From the NCBI RefSeq assembly GCF_029227915.1, contig NC_079880.1:16884001-16948000 (forward strand): a stretch of 64,000 nt of DNA. Reading direction: 5' to 3'. Within the stretch, counting starts at the first letter, position 1. Each line of letters begins with the position of its first letter. This document shows, piece after piece, positions 24,667 to 35,503 of the stretch. Source of the stretch: Hydractinia symbiolongicarpus (Eukaryota; Cnidaria; Hydrozoa; Anthoathecata; Hydractiniidae). The notes under the pieces are model-generated. The model did not search any database, had not been told where the DNA came from, and saw only the letters and a list, made by a program, of their open reading frames with translations. The translations under genes were made by a program, and so were the position numbers.

Positions 24667-25759
24667 TGTATAATGGACGCTCATGCCAGTACCCTTGTGA
24701 AATTTTAAGCTCACAGTTTGCAATTCATTTTAGAAGATTTATTTTTACTTTAACTTTTACGTATAACGTTATAGACCTGAAAACTTTATATTCTCATTTA
24801 AAAAATGAAACATTTTAGTGTGATATTCTTAAAGGTGCTACGAAACAGCCGTTGGTTTTCGCAGCCCCTTTAAAAAGAGAGAAAAAAAGGTTTTATGGAT
24901 ATTTTCAGCATTTTTGCATGTGGTAACTTGCAAGTTTTTTACCAATCTGGAAAATTTCCTCTTTGTTTCACAATTATGCAAGTATCTTAAATTTTAGTCA
25001 TAAAAGATATACCTATTTCAACAAAATCAAAAATTTTGTCCAATTAAAAACTATGGTTATTTATATATTCTATAGTTATTTTACAGTTGACATGAAAGTG
25101 GAATTTTCAAAATGAACTGAAGTGACGAACTTTTTTCAGGGTCTTGAATATTTTGTCCAATGAATAATTTTGACTGACAAAAATGTTTTCCAACATTGTT
25201 TTGTGGCCTATAAAGTATTATTTTTGTGTCGGAAAATTAATACAATCTGTGCTTTTAATACAACCGATTACCCCTGACTGTACCGCAAAATATCGCGCGA
25301 GGTCGGTGCAATGTTACCGTCTAAGTTAGATAAAAATAAAAAATAAGAAGTTCGGTTTACTGTTCTTATTATAATATAATTCATTACTTTTGTATCACTC
25401 GAGTTAAAAATTCGAAACAGTCCTGTCTGAAGACAGAAACATACGGTCATTTTTTTTTAATAAAAAAAATTTTTAATTGTGATTCTTTGACATATTTTCC
25501 TGATATTTTAAAAAAAAGAATCTAAAATATTTATTATTAAGAGGGATAAAATGAGGAAAAATCTTTTTTATTTTTTAGTGTTTTCAATTCAATAGTGTGC
25601 TCAAAGTTTAAAATTCCTTAAATATATTTGATACTGCAATGGCTTCACCGCGAACTGTTGTTTACTCTTAACTGACGCCGTTTTCTCGTATTTTTGAAGT
25701 CTTTTTTGTGATTATATTGCTGTGTTCGAGAAAAGAGCAGAATAAGTTATAACTACAAG
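24667..25759. other. Intergenic spacer, one imperfect hairpin
   Basis: Between the coiled-coil gene stop and the CR1-like LINE. An imperfect hairpin sits at about 24832-24881 (arms AAAGGTGCTACGAAA and TTTTCGCAGCCCCTTT). No gene is supported. Confidence 0.5.
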
Positions 25760-27230
25760 ATGAAGAAACTTGTAGTGATTATGGTGGTACTTTTTCTCAC
25801 AGAGATTGGTGGGTTATGAACTCAAAATGCTGAGAATTGTGTGAAACCTAACAATCATCAACGCTCCGACAAGGTTCGTAGATCATCACCGGTTCTTCTT
25901 TACAAAAACCACGTAGCCTTCACTCTTATACTTTCGGGAGATATTGAAACCAACCCAGGACCGGAAAATTGTCACTTATGTACGAAGAACATTCGTAAAA
26001 ACGCTCCCAGGCAAAGACTCAGTCCATCAGTCCTGCTTGCGGAAAAACAATCATCATCTCAATGCGCAAGATACTTTTGATTGGTCATGCTGCCGTTGTC
26101 TCTGTTCTCAGTTACCTTTCCATAACACCAGACTATTAGACAACGATATCATTGATCCAGTTATTCTTGAAGAAGCACCATTCGATCAGCATTTAGCTTT
26201 GTTGAACAATAACAGACACAGAACTACCATTTGGTACCTGAACACCCAATCAATCACCTCATCTTTCGCGGAGACAATGCTTCATACATATCAGTTTGAT
26301 ATCATAACGATGTCTGAGACTTGGCTTAAAGACAACACCCATTTGCTGAAACACGTCACCATACCTGGGTATAACTTTGAATACAATAACAGAGCAGTTA
26401 AGCGTGGTGGTGGTGTCGGATTATACATCCGGGACCAGTTCAAATACAAGGTACGTAAAGACATCATGAAGAAAGACGAAACTATTGAACATCTCTGGAT
26501 TGAAGTGAAACAGAAAAAGACTTCTTACCTTCTAGCTGCTTTCTATCAGCCGAGTTCCATCAATGGCGAAAAGATCGACTGGCTGCAGAAATTTGAATTT
26601 ATTGTATCGTTCGTATCAATTACCTGGACTGGTCCGATTATCATCACCGGAGATTTCAATATTGACTTTAACAAAAAAGACACATCAGCATACGTGAATT
26701 ACCAACAAATCCTTAATAGCCTGTGTTTTAAACATGTTGAAAAACACCCGTATTAACAGAGTCATTGATCATATTATTACGAACTTACACAAGATCACTC
26801 ATCATGATGTGTTACCCTGTGACGAGATTAGTGACCATGATGCTCCCTATATAATATGCAACATCACAAAACCAAAATTTGAGCCACGATACAAGCACAT
26901 GCGTGCAGAAAAAAAATAGACATCAACCAATTCGTTCAGGATGTTTTTAATCTTCCGTTCAACTTGGTATACGCCTTCAATGATCCAGAAGACCAAGTCG
27001 ACACTTTTAACAAACTGTCTAAACGAACACGCTTCACTGGTCAGACAAAAGATCGCTCGTCTTCCAGCACCATGGTTGAAAGACCCTGAAATTACTGCAA
27101 AGCTGAAAAAGATCGTCTTCGTAAGATTGCACAACGCACTAGAGATCCTTCCGACCTTGCGCAGCTAAGAAAAATCAGAAATGAAGTAAAAATACTGATT
27201 AAAATTGCAAAGAAAAACTTCTACCGTACT
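25760..27230 (+). pseudogene. LINE: leader, 2A motif, zinc finger, EEP endonuclease
   Basis: From ATG 25760 a hydrophobic leader (MKKLVVIMVVLFLTEIGGL) is followed by an in-frame TGA at 25817. The same frame then continues to a 2A-type sequence, SGDIETNPGP, at 25934-25963. Such motifs are known at the N-terminus of CR1/L1-like elements in several animals and cause ribosome skipping between G and P. A cysteine-rich remnant follows (CHLCTKN ... FDWSCCRC), with a frameshift near 26010. The exonuclease-endonuclease-phosphatase domain comes next: WYLNTQSI, FDIITMSETWL, GPIIITGDFNID at about 26634, and in another frame EISDHDAPY at about 26826. At least three frameshifts lie between 26010 and 27230, so the copy is dead. 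Confidence 0.8.
25922..25963 (+). other. 2A ribosome-skipping motif
   Basis: Encodes TLILSGDIETNPGP, a full match to the D-[VI]-E-x-N-P-G-P core with an upstream hydrophobic helix. Skipping would separate the leader from the LINE protein. Confidence 0.85.
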
Positions 27231-28943
27231 GTGTTATCGTCAAAACGTCCCAAAGACACCATTCACCGTATTCTAAATCCAAATCCAAAACGTATTGATG
27301 CTGATCCAGAAAAATTAAATACACATTTTAACAAGACTGCCGAACGCCTCCTTAATTCAGTTCCAAAACCAGAACAAATGCTGAAAGAAAGCATTCAGAA
27401 TCTTCCAGACACAGATGATGCCTTTTGCTTCCGACGCGTAACTTACGAGGAAACAAGGAAGATGATTCTTAATTTGATCTCGACCTGTTCAACAGGTCCA
27501 GATCAGATTCCATCCAAGTACCTAAAAATTTGTGTTGACTCAATTGCAAATCCTATATGTCACATAATCAACACCTCGATAGATAATAAGATATTTCCCA
27601 GACAATGGAAGATCTCCAAAATCACACCTATACCAAAGGTAGACCATCCCAACGAACCTAGTGATTACCGTCCAATTTCTATCCTTGCTGCATTGTCCAA
27701 AGTATTTGAAAAATTAATGATGAAGCAGGTATCAGAGCACCTCGAAAGAGAAAATCTCCTTTCCATTCACCAGTCTGGCTTTCGTAAAAGACACTGTACA
27801 ATAACCTCATGCACAAAGCTGAAAAATGACATCGTGACAGCGATGCACAGAGGTGAAATAACCTTAGCTGTGATGGCAGATTTCTCTAAAGCATTCGATA
27901 CTGTAGACTATGAATCGCTGATAACTAAACTCCATCAGCTAAAATTCTCAAAGGCATCCATATACCTCCTAGCAAACTACCTTTCGAGTCGACGCCAATT
28001 CACCCAAGTCAATGATAAAGTATCACAAGGACTTACTGTAACTACGGAGTTGATCCAGTACGCTGACGACACAAGCATATACCTTTCCTGCAAACCAAAA
28101 ATGTTTGATCAATGTGTCACGAAAATGAATCAAGATGTATCAAAAGTGCAGTCATGGTCGAAAAACAGTAGCCTCGTCTTCAATACGAAAAAGACTAACT
28201 CCATTCTTTTTTCCACAAAGCAAATGGCGAAACATCACGAGTTTAAATATGAAATATTCTCAACAGACGGAAGTCAGATCAAACAGACCTCCGAATTCAA
28301 GCTGCTTGGTGTAACGTTCATAGAAGACTTAAAATGGAACAGCCATATCAATAAAACCACATCTTCATCATTTGGCACACTAAAAACACCAGCTCACTTG
28401 AAAAGGTTTTTATCCTTCAAACTTCGTAAGCAACTCGCTGAAGCACTGGTGTTAAGCAAACTGGATTATGGTAATGCAATCTATCACGGAGCACCTACAT
28501 ACTTGATGAACCAGCTGCAGAGAGTACAAAATGCAGCTGCAAGTTTTGTACGCTTACGTTATTCCAAGATCAATGACGTTGTTGGACTCAAGTGGCTTCC
28601 TGTGCAAGAACGAGCCGAGTTCAGCATTTCCAGACTTGCTTGGAAATCTATTAACATTGACGACTGGCCGAAGTTCCTGCCAATGCAACAAATGAAAGAA
28701 CCAGTGCGACCATCACGTCGCCAACAAAACGACGGTATAAAGATTGCATTCATGGTCAACGTTGCGAATACTTTTGAGTACGAGGCATCAAAAATATTTA
28801 ACAATCTGCCTGGCAACTGTAGAAATGCAAAAGTTTACTCGGACTTTTGCAAAAACACTAAAAGTTATCTGCTAGATAAATCATTAGCTCGGAGCGTCCT
28901 TAGTGCCTTCTTGTTTGTGTACCTTATTGTTTGTTTGTTTTAG
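27231..28943 (+). pseudogene. LINE reverse transcriptase with a lost motif
   Basis: A 570-codon open frame of non-LTR reverse transcriptase: PKVDHPNEPSDYRPISILAA (RT0-2 region), HQSGFRKRHC, motif A VMADFSKAFDTVDYESL (about 27870), and motif C IQYADDTSIYLS (about 28053). The block normally between A and C (GVPQGSxLGPxLF) is missing: SQGLTVTTE joins directly to LIQYADD near 28045. That in-frame deletion of roughly 25-30 residues should abolish activity. The C-terminal region is the usual helical tail (LLGVTFIEDLKWNSHI; LDYGNAIYHG). Although open, the ORF is thus defective. Confidence 0.85.
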
Positions 28944-29569
28944 CCTTTTTGTCTTCTACCTATTATTTGCCAATCAATTTTATTTTATTTAATCTCGCCA
29001 CTGCTACCACTATTCTTCATTGAGCACCATAGGCAGGCTCTCTACAGTATGCATTAAAACCTAGTCCAACTTTGCCTCTGTTTACAACTGTTTTAGTACT
29101 TACTGGGTTTTAATGCAAACTGTAAAAAACATGAATTTCAGTTTAAATATGTTAGTGAATTATATGACTATATTTTATAAGGTCTGCACAATCAATAAGA
29201 TTTTCGACTACCTACTTTATCAGAATCTCTCTTTTTTCCAAGTCACTATTTTCTCTATATTTTATCATTCCTAATCCGCCAGTTTTGTTTTTGTTTCGCA
29301 TTTTCAACAACTCGTTTTAGAACAATAGCTAGTATGTTTCACATAATTATCCATCTTGTTACTACTTGATCTCTTCTATAATTCTCTTTCTAATACTTTT
29401 TGTGAAACATACTATATTATGAACTGGCTTTCGTTTTGTTTTTTTGTTTTTTTTTGTTTTTGTTTTATATATTAACCTTTATGTACATACGAATATCATA
29501 TGTTATTTCAGGAGAAGAGCCATTTTGTACAATTATGGAGCTGAAATATAACCGCTTTTATTATTATTA

Positions 29570-29640
<71 letters not shown>

Positions 29641-30253
29641 TATTTATTCTGTATGATAATTAAAGAAAGTTATGCAGAACGAATAAAAAATTGCATCTCT
29701 ACACATATAACATAGGAAACGTTTACACTTTAATAATTTACACAAATTTATTATTAGTTATTGTCTATGCCTTTTTTGACTGTTTAACAATAACAAGACC
29801 CAAAGTTCGGCGAAAACGCTTTACCTTTAATTTTCATGAATAAATTAATAAAAAAAGAATATTCATGACGTTAAATTATTCATAACGTTTAAGTGGGTGT
29901 AACATTCCTTCATCATGATTTTTGCAGGTAAAAGCAAAGATCTTTAATTTTCTTTTTCTCGAAATAAAATTTTCAGTCGTAACGGTATATATTTTGTCGA
30001 ATACTCCCCTCCATCTTCTCAAAATTGTACGAAAACAAGTTTGTTGCGATAATTATATCTTTGGCTATAGAACTTTGCTTTTTCTGACGCGGAAAGTGAG
30101 GAAATATCGAGTTATTGATCTATCATGCTTAAAAATAGATAAATCAGTCATAAAACAGCTATTGTAACACTAAATATGCTATATTTTCAAAACCGCCTGT
30201 TTTTTTGAGTAAAAAAAGCAAAGTATTTTAGAGCTGAACAAGAGCTGTATGGT
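28944..30253. other. LINE 3' UTR, (TTA)n tail and spacer
   Basis: 28944-29557 is the LINE 3' UTR, 29558-29643 the (TTA)n run, and 29644-30253 unassigned AT-rich spacer before the first integrase element. Confidence 0.6.
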
Positions 30254-30270
30254 GGCCGAGAGCTGCCATC
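30254..30270 (+). repeat. Terminus-like motif GGCCGAGAGCTGCCATC
   Basis: The same motif appears at 33305-33320 (+) and in inverted form at 35359-35374 and 35487-35503. It flanks element A on its left and may be the end of an older copy of element B into which A inserted. Confidence 0.55.
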
Positions 30271-30629
30271 AAAAAATATTTGCGATGGCACTGAAGGGTC
30301 ACACTTCCATACAAAAAAATGAAACTTCTATACAAACAATTGAAACTTCCATACAAAAAATTGAAACTTCCATACAAAAAACTGAAACTTTTATAACATC
30401 TCTCAAGGTTTTGGAAACGTTTTTGGAACTTCTACAAAAATTTTTGGAACTTCTGCAAAAAATTTTGAAACTTCTATAAAAACTTAAAAAAACTTCTGCA
30501 AATTGTTTTTGAAACTTTTATAACACATTTTATTTATTTTTCAATCAACAGTTTTTGAAACTTGAATATTCTTGATCAAGCCAAATAGAGATGATATGAG
30601 GAAGAGCTGAAGAGGAAGGATGGATGTCA

Positions 30630-31690
30630 TCCGAGATTATTTTGTAAAAGGCTTTTTATATTCTAAAATAATTGGGTTATTGAAACATGTTCATGGGATT
30701 GAAATTAGTTTATCGACTCTTAAACGAAGACTCAGACAGCATGGCTTGAAACGTAGAGCTGTAGAAGGAAATCGTAATTAAAATCAGGAACTTGTTCAAT
30801 CAATCCAGCGGGAGACGAATGGTAGTGGTTCCACCTTAGGTTATCGTAGAATGCGAGCAGCAATGATGTCTAGGTCAATTATTTGTCGTCACGAAGACGT
30901 AAGATTGATAATAAAATCGTTAAACCCTGAAGGAGTAATTCTTCGAAAAAACAGACGACTTCACAGACGCAAATATGTTTCACGAGGGCCTAATTACGCA
31001 CGGCACATTGAAGGTCATGACTAATTGAAACCCTTTAAGTTTTCGATCCGCGGTTGTATTGATGGCTTCTCGAGAAAATTAATCTGGATTGAAGTGGTAT
31101 CCTCCAATAAACTCCCGGAAATCGTAGCAAAATTTTATTTAGACTCGATCAAGAAATTGGGAGGCATAGCCAGTCAGATCAAGGCTGATGATGGTACCGA
31201 ACATTCTTTGATTGAGCCAATTCATGTTTATTTACATATTTCAACTGACAGTCAAAACAGCTTGGGCTCTTTTAGTATTATCTCTTCCCCGGAAAATCAA
31301 AGAATTGAGTCCTACTGGTCTACCTTACAGCGTGATCGCATTGGTTGGTGAAAATTTCCGATCCTGTGTTAGTCGACTGCATACGTTTTTGCTTTATTTC
31401 GGGATGAGTGGAATTCACACATTATTTCTAAGAGTAGGAACCCTGGCCCTCGTGGAAGACCGGATGTAATGTATTACTTGCCACATTTGTATCATTCCAC
31501 TGATTGCCTAATAAACGTAGATGCTGATGAAATTGAACAATTTTATCCATGCGTTACCCACAACACAGTTTAAGATGTTTCCCCGAGTTCAAGGAGTTCG
31601 CACAAACTTTGATGCAGCAAAATGGATGGGACTTTCTTAATGTTGTTTCGGATGCGTTACGTCTGTACATTACTTATCAAAGATCGTACA
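30630..31690 (+). pseudogene. Decayed integrase (rve-like) of element A
   Basis: Reading from about 30630: an N-terminal helix-turn-helix segment (LSTLKRRLRQHGLKRRAV), STLGYRRMRAAMMSR, NPEGVILRKNRRLHRRKY, then the catalytic core IRGCIDGFSRKLIWIEV (31045), IVAKFYLDSIKKLGG, IKADDGTEH (31180) and SPENQRIESYWSTLQRDRI (31290). The C-terminal part continues in other frames (YYLPHLYHSTDCLINVD near 31480; GWDFLNVVSDALRL near 31630). In-frame stops at about 30778 and 31021 and frameshifts after 31345 inactivate it. The family is an integrase-core protein common in cnidarian and fish genomes; its superfamily name is uncertain to me. Confidence 0.8.
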
Positions 31691-31946
31691 GTATTCATAG
31701 AACATAGTTAACTGTTTAAACTTTTTTTAATCCAAATTTAGTATTACGTGTTTAATATCGAAGTGTGAAACAGACCCCTTCATAATTTTAGGCATTCTTC
31801 AATTTTCCCAGATATTCATACAATTGATAAAAAAAAACACAATAAAAATAAATCGAAACAAGTTTTTTATTGCACCTAAAAACCCTCTTAGAAATTGTAT
31901 AAAAAAAGTTAACAAAACAGAATACTGGAAACTCTATTGTCTGTCA

Positions 31947-32550
31947 GGCGTGACACAAAAAAATGTTTGGTTAGTGTTCAGAAGAGGTTCGCTCGGTCGG
32001 TCGGTCGGCCGGTCGGCCATAAAAAAAGCATGCATTTTTTTCAAGAAAGGTTACATTGTTTTGCTAAAAAATCTGGCATAATCGAAGTCAGCTGCCGTCA
32101 TGTTTGATCATTCACTCAAACTACCTTTACCGGCCCTTTTTACACGGGCATAATTGCGCCACTCGAGAAATTTGGTGTGACGCCCACCACCTTGCAAAAA
32201 TTAACAGTACACTTACGGCCGGCATAAAAAGGCCGTTAAGGTATTTTTACGAGCGCGCGAATTGAAGATTCTTTCAAAAATTATCGGGAAGTTTATCCCA
32301 GGGCTTGTGCGAAAAGAAAGAAGGGGGCTCGCTGAGCCAGTTTAGAGGCAATTTATAATCAGAAAACATCGCGGCGTGGTTGCGAGGTGAGTCGAAGAAA
32401 AAAAAGATAAGAATGTTGGTAGTAGATTTTCCTTTGCTTGTTTCATCATTCTATTGGAAATTCGGACACCCGAATCAAAAAAGTGCATTTTTTTTTCTCA
32501 ACGGACGTTCGGTCGGAGGACACTAACCAAACTTATTTTTGTGTCACGCC
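31947..32550. mobile_element. 604-bp TIR MITE with TCA target duplication
   Basis: Ends are inverted copies GGCGTGACACAAAAA...TTTGGTTAGTGT (about 34 bp, few mismatches) at 31947 and 32550. The flanks carry direct TCA repeats (31944-31946, 32551-32553). The inside is GC-richer than its surroundings and includes a CGGT-type run (31998-32015). No coding capacity. Confidence 0.85.
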
Positions 32551-32626
32551 TCAGTTCAAACATAACAAAACAAAAAAGGATCCAAAGTCAGTTTAAATGA
32601 TGTCCATCTCCCATTCAGATGACTGC

Positions 32627-32893
32627 TTATATATTATATCGCTCCGTTTTCACTTGTACTTTTTTTATCTTTCGAGGTGTGTAACTTTTCGAAGAGGATG
32701 ATGAGGCCTTTTGACGAACTCTTGACAATAAATTGCCAAGACGAGTTTCTGTTTTCCGTTTTTTGTTAGCACTACTTGAAGAACCGTCATCGGGGTTGTT
32801 GGCATTACAATAACTATTTGCTGTTGACTTTGAAGTATTCATCATGTACGATTCTACCTGGCTGCGTACAATTTGCTCCAGCACGGCGTCCAT
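32627..32893 (-). CDS. Small basic protein of element A
   Basis: An 88-codon ORF opening near the right TIR of element A and running inward, opposite to the integrase. It starts MDAVLEQIVRSQVESYMMN, is serine/asparagine-rich in the middle, and has basic clusters (NKKRKTET; TPRKIKKVQVK) that look like nuclear-localisation signals. I recognise no family. Its position matches that of the alpha-kinase gene in element B, so it may be the corresponding accessory gene or a truncated one. The MITE at 31947-32550 lies beyond its stop. Confidence 0.4.
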   Translation of the reverse strand: MDAVLEQIVRSQVESYMMNTSKSTANSYCNANNPDDGSSSSANKKRKTETRLGNLLSRVRQKASSSSSKSYTPRKIKKVQVKTERYNI

Positions 32894-33386
32894 GTTTGTT
32901 TATAATTTGGTATCATTATTTTTACGGTAGCCGATAGAACCTTTCAAAAAAAGTTATAGAAGTTCCAAAGTTTTTTATAGAAGTTCGCAATTTTTTTTAC
33001 AGAAGTTTTTTAAATTTTTTTTAATAAAAGTTTTTATTATTATGAATATAATTTTACATTTTTTTAAATGATAGTTATTTCAATTATTTGTATAGAAGTT
33101 TTTGTTTTTTTAAACAGAAGTCTAATTTTTTTTTAATAGAAGTCTAAATTTTTTTGTATGGAAGTGTGACCCTTCGGTGCCATCATAAATATTCAAAAAA
33201 AAAAGAAAAAGAGAATTTGAATTCAAGTTTTATTTTAAATTAATTTTAAATTTAATGTTAAAAACAAACAAACGAAAAATCAAATTGAATTTAAAGTGTC
33301 CATTGGCCGAGAACTGCCATGAAAAATTTAAATCTATTTTTTTTTAAATTCAATGCATTGTTCTGTGGTAATAATCATAAACAAAC

Positions 33387-34127
33387 ATGGCTGAATGGTG
33401 CAGCAACACGCAGCTTAAAACTGATTTAAGTAACTTTGTCAAGCAGAATATCCTAAGAAATAAAATTCTAAATTTTGTGGAAAGAGATTACCCAAGCTAC
33501 GATTGGAGCTTAAGAACATTAGATCGCAGGCTCAGATACTTTAAGATCTACTACATTGATAAAAACGTTACGATCGATCATGCAAAACAGGCAGTGAAAA
33601 AAGAACTTAAGGATCCTGGAAATCTTTTAGGATACCGTGCAATGCACCAAAAAATACGACAAAAATACGACTTAAAAGTTCCGCGAGATTTGGTGCATAA
33701 TACAATGTTTGACCTCGTGCCTGAACAATTGGAAGAACGCCGTCCTGGTAAACGACACAAAAAAGAGAAAGAACATTTCACTACAAAAGGCTCAGACTGG
33801 GTGTTATCTCTAAATTTTCATGACAAACTTATGGGGTATCAAAATGCCACGTTCCCTATAGCAGTATATGGGTGTATTGACACCTCAAGTAGAAAGCTAT
33901 TGTGGTTGAAAACGTGGATCTCAAATTCTAAACCAGAAATCGTGGCTAAATGGTACCTTGAGTACCTGTACCAAACTCGTACATTGCCTGCATATATACG
34001 GATAGATAAGGGAAGTGAAACTGTTATCCTGTCTACAATGCATGCTTATCTGAGAAGGAATCACAATGACCTTGAAGATGCAACTGACAGTGTGATATAT
34101 GGTCCTTCAACAAGTAATCAGGTATGA
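33387..34127 (+). CDS. Integrase-core transposase, C-terminally truncated
   Basis: A 246-codon ORF with the same block order as element A's integrase: N-terminal DNA-binding helices (WSLRTLDRRLRYFKI), LGYRAMHQKIRQKYDLKVPR (residues about 79-98), then VYGCIDTSSRKLLWLKTW, KPEIVAKWYLEYLYQTR, IRIDKGSETVI and YGPSTSNQ. It ends at V-stop just where the catalytic glutamate region (NQRIES in element A) should follow. The G-CID segment is kept, but the upstream H-x-D-G-H/Y-D site reads SLNFHDK, so a catalytic aspartate appears lost. Full-length relatives are about 150 residues longer. Either an internal deletion removed the end or GTATGA at 34122 is an intron donor. Confidence 0.75.
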   Translation: MAEWCSNTQLKTDLSNFVKQNILRNKILNFVERDYPSYDWSLRTLDRRLRYFKIYYIDKNVTIDHAKQAVKKELKDPGNLLGYRAMHQKIRQKYDLKVPRDLVHNTMFDLVPEQLEERRPGKRHKKEKEHFTTKGSDWVLSLNFHDKLMGYQNATFPIAVYGCIDTSSRKLLWLKTWISNSKPEIVAKWYLEYLYQTRTLPAYIRIDKGSETVILSTMHAYLRRNHNDLEDATDSVIYGPSTSNQV

Positions 34128-34139
34128 GGAGTGAGGACA

Positions 34140-35271
34140 TTATTTTTTACACTTCCCTACCATACCCTCACAGCCCTGAATGTCAAAAAGCAATAATTCT
34201 GCTTTAGGTTTTTGATAAGAATAATGAGATAAACACTCAGCCTTTAACACTAGTTCGGTTCTGACATCATCAATAATTGTTCCATCATTATTAACGTACT
34301 TCGCTTGTTCTAAACTGTTCTGTGAAGTTTTTTGCTAAGATGTGTGTTTGAATTGCTCTTCTTGCAAAGCTTTCTACATTTTCTTTAGTAGCTAAAGTTT
34401 CATTCAATTGTTCAATAGTCTCCAATGAACTATTTAGAAATTTTTTTAAAACATACTCTTTTCCATCTTTACATTTTGCTCCATATACCTCGCGAAAGCC
34501 TCCCCGACTAAATGGATTATCATCGATTAAGAATTCCATTACACTAGACTGACTCCATGTATATGCATCAATGTTGATGTGGAAGTATGACACTTCAATT
34601 TTTTCATAAGGCTTTTCCACTTCTGTAATAACCTTTCCCATTTTTAACATGGTAGCAACTGAAATGCTTTTTGGAAAACATGGAGATGAACATACTTTGC
34701 TAGGGCAAGAGATTACTGTTGTTGGCAAGCTTGTTGTTGTGCTGCTGGTGTCGTGCCGTTTTCTCTTGAAAGACTTATTGAAATCAAAAGGGTTACTATA
34801 ATTTTAATATAATCCCTGCTTTCAATGCCACTATCATAACTTGGTTTGGATAGCAATTTGTGGGACATGTTTGTTTAATAAATCTGATATGAATCAGCTT
34901 GAAGTTGGTAAGGTGGGATATTTTGCTGCATGATGGTCCTCTTTCTGATGACAATATATCGCAAGCCATTTCAGCTGGTAAACTATGTTCAAAGTGACGG
35001 GGGCAAGCTTCTTTAATGATATGAAGTGTAATTTCGTCATATTTGTATGGCACAAACTCTTGAGCTCCGATCCTCTCATATTTTTTAGCTTTACCTTTGC
35101 CTCAAACTGTTGAACGATCAATTCTTGGTTTTTCAGTATGTTTCCTCCTCCTTTTAGTTCTTCTGTATTGCTATTATTCGATTTTGTTCCTTTCATGCCT
35201 TTCATACGTTTGGTTTTCATTGCAACAGAGAACTTTTCCCACTTCTCCTTTTCTCCCAACTTAGACGCCAT
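34140..35271 (-). pseudogene. Alpha-kinase domain protein carried by element B
   Basis: Read leftward from ATG 35271. A lysine-rich start (MASKLGEKEKWEKF) runs to about 35080, and after a frameshift the frame KKYERIGAQEFVPYKYDEIT continues to about 34796. A linker follows, then the alpha-kinase N-lobe in ORF 34728-34291: NPFSRGGFREVYGAKC (glycine-rich G-x-x-R motif), EYVLKKFL (nucleotide-binding lysine) and RRAIQTHILAKNF. A third frame ends the domain: KYVNNDGTI, LKAECLSHYSYQ and LLLFDIQGCEG, which contains the D-I-Q-G signature; stop at 34140-34142. About 30 residues of the domain centre are missing at the second frame change. Alpha-kinases are atypical Ser/Thr kinases (eEF2K, TRPM7 types). 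This copy is inactive, but the family assignment is firm. Confidence 0.8.
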
Positions 35272-35503
35272 GTTTATCTAAATCTACTAAAATCCATGGC
35301 CAGGGAGCACCCGCTTACGCCAACTGTAACTTTTAATCTAGGAACGAGGTTGCTAATTGGCAGTTCTCTCGGCCACAAGCGTTTTTGCGAATTGATTCAA
35401 ATAAATGCGGTTTGGTCATTAATCAATTCAACGTTCTCAGACATCATCGAATTTCAAATGGGATTTTAAAGTATGAATTAAAATTTCGTGGCAGCTCTCG
35501 ACC

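Larger units (their letters stand above)
25760..29643 (+). mobile_element. CR1-like LINE with (TTA)n tail
   Basis: The unit runs from a signal-peptide-like ATG at 25760 through endonuclease and RT segments to 28943, then a 3' UTR and a (TTA)n microsatellite at 29558-29643. The 5' boundary is not certain. Coding parts are described separately. Confidence 0.8.
30275..33193 (+). mobile_element. Integrase-type TIR element A
   Basis: Terminal inverted repeats 30275-30308 and 33160-33193 differ at three of 34 positions (core GATGGCACTGAAGGGTCACA). Just inside both ends lie tandem subterminal units of about 17-18 bp (GAAACTTCCATACAAAAAA type), inverted with respect to each other (30299-30560 and 32940-33165). 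Inside are a decayed integrase (+), a lysine-rich ORF (-) and a nested MITE. The overall plan is like element B. Confidence 0.75.
33305..35503 (+). mobile_element. Integrase-type element B with alpha-kinase cargo
   Basis: Left terminus GGCCGAGAACTGCCAT at 33305-33320. Candidate right termini are two inverted copies, 35359-35374 (GGCAGTTCTCTCGGCC) and 35487-35503 (CGTGGCAGCTCTCGACC). Between them an integrase gene (+) converges on an alpha-kinase gene (-), with about 12 bp between their stops. Exact ends are unresolved because of the duplicated right terminus. Confidence 0.65.

Noticed and set aside
29436-29663. 75-codon tyrosine-rich ORF
   Set aside because: It is the (TTA)n microsatellite tail of the LINE read in frame.
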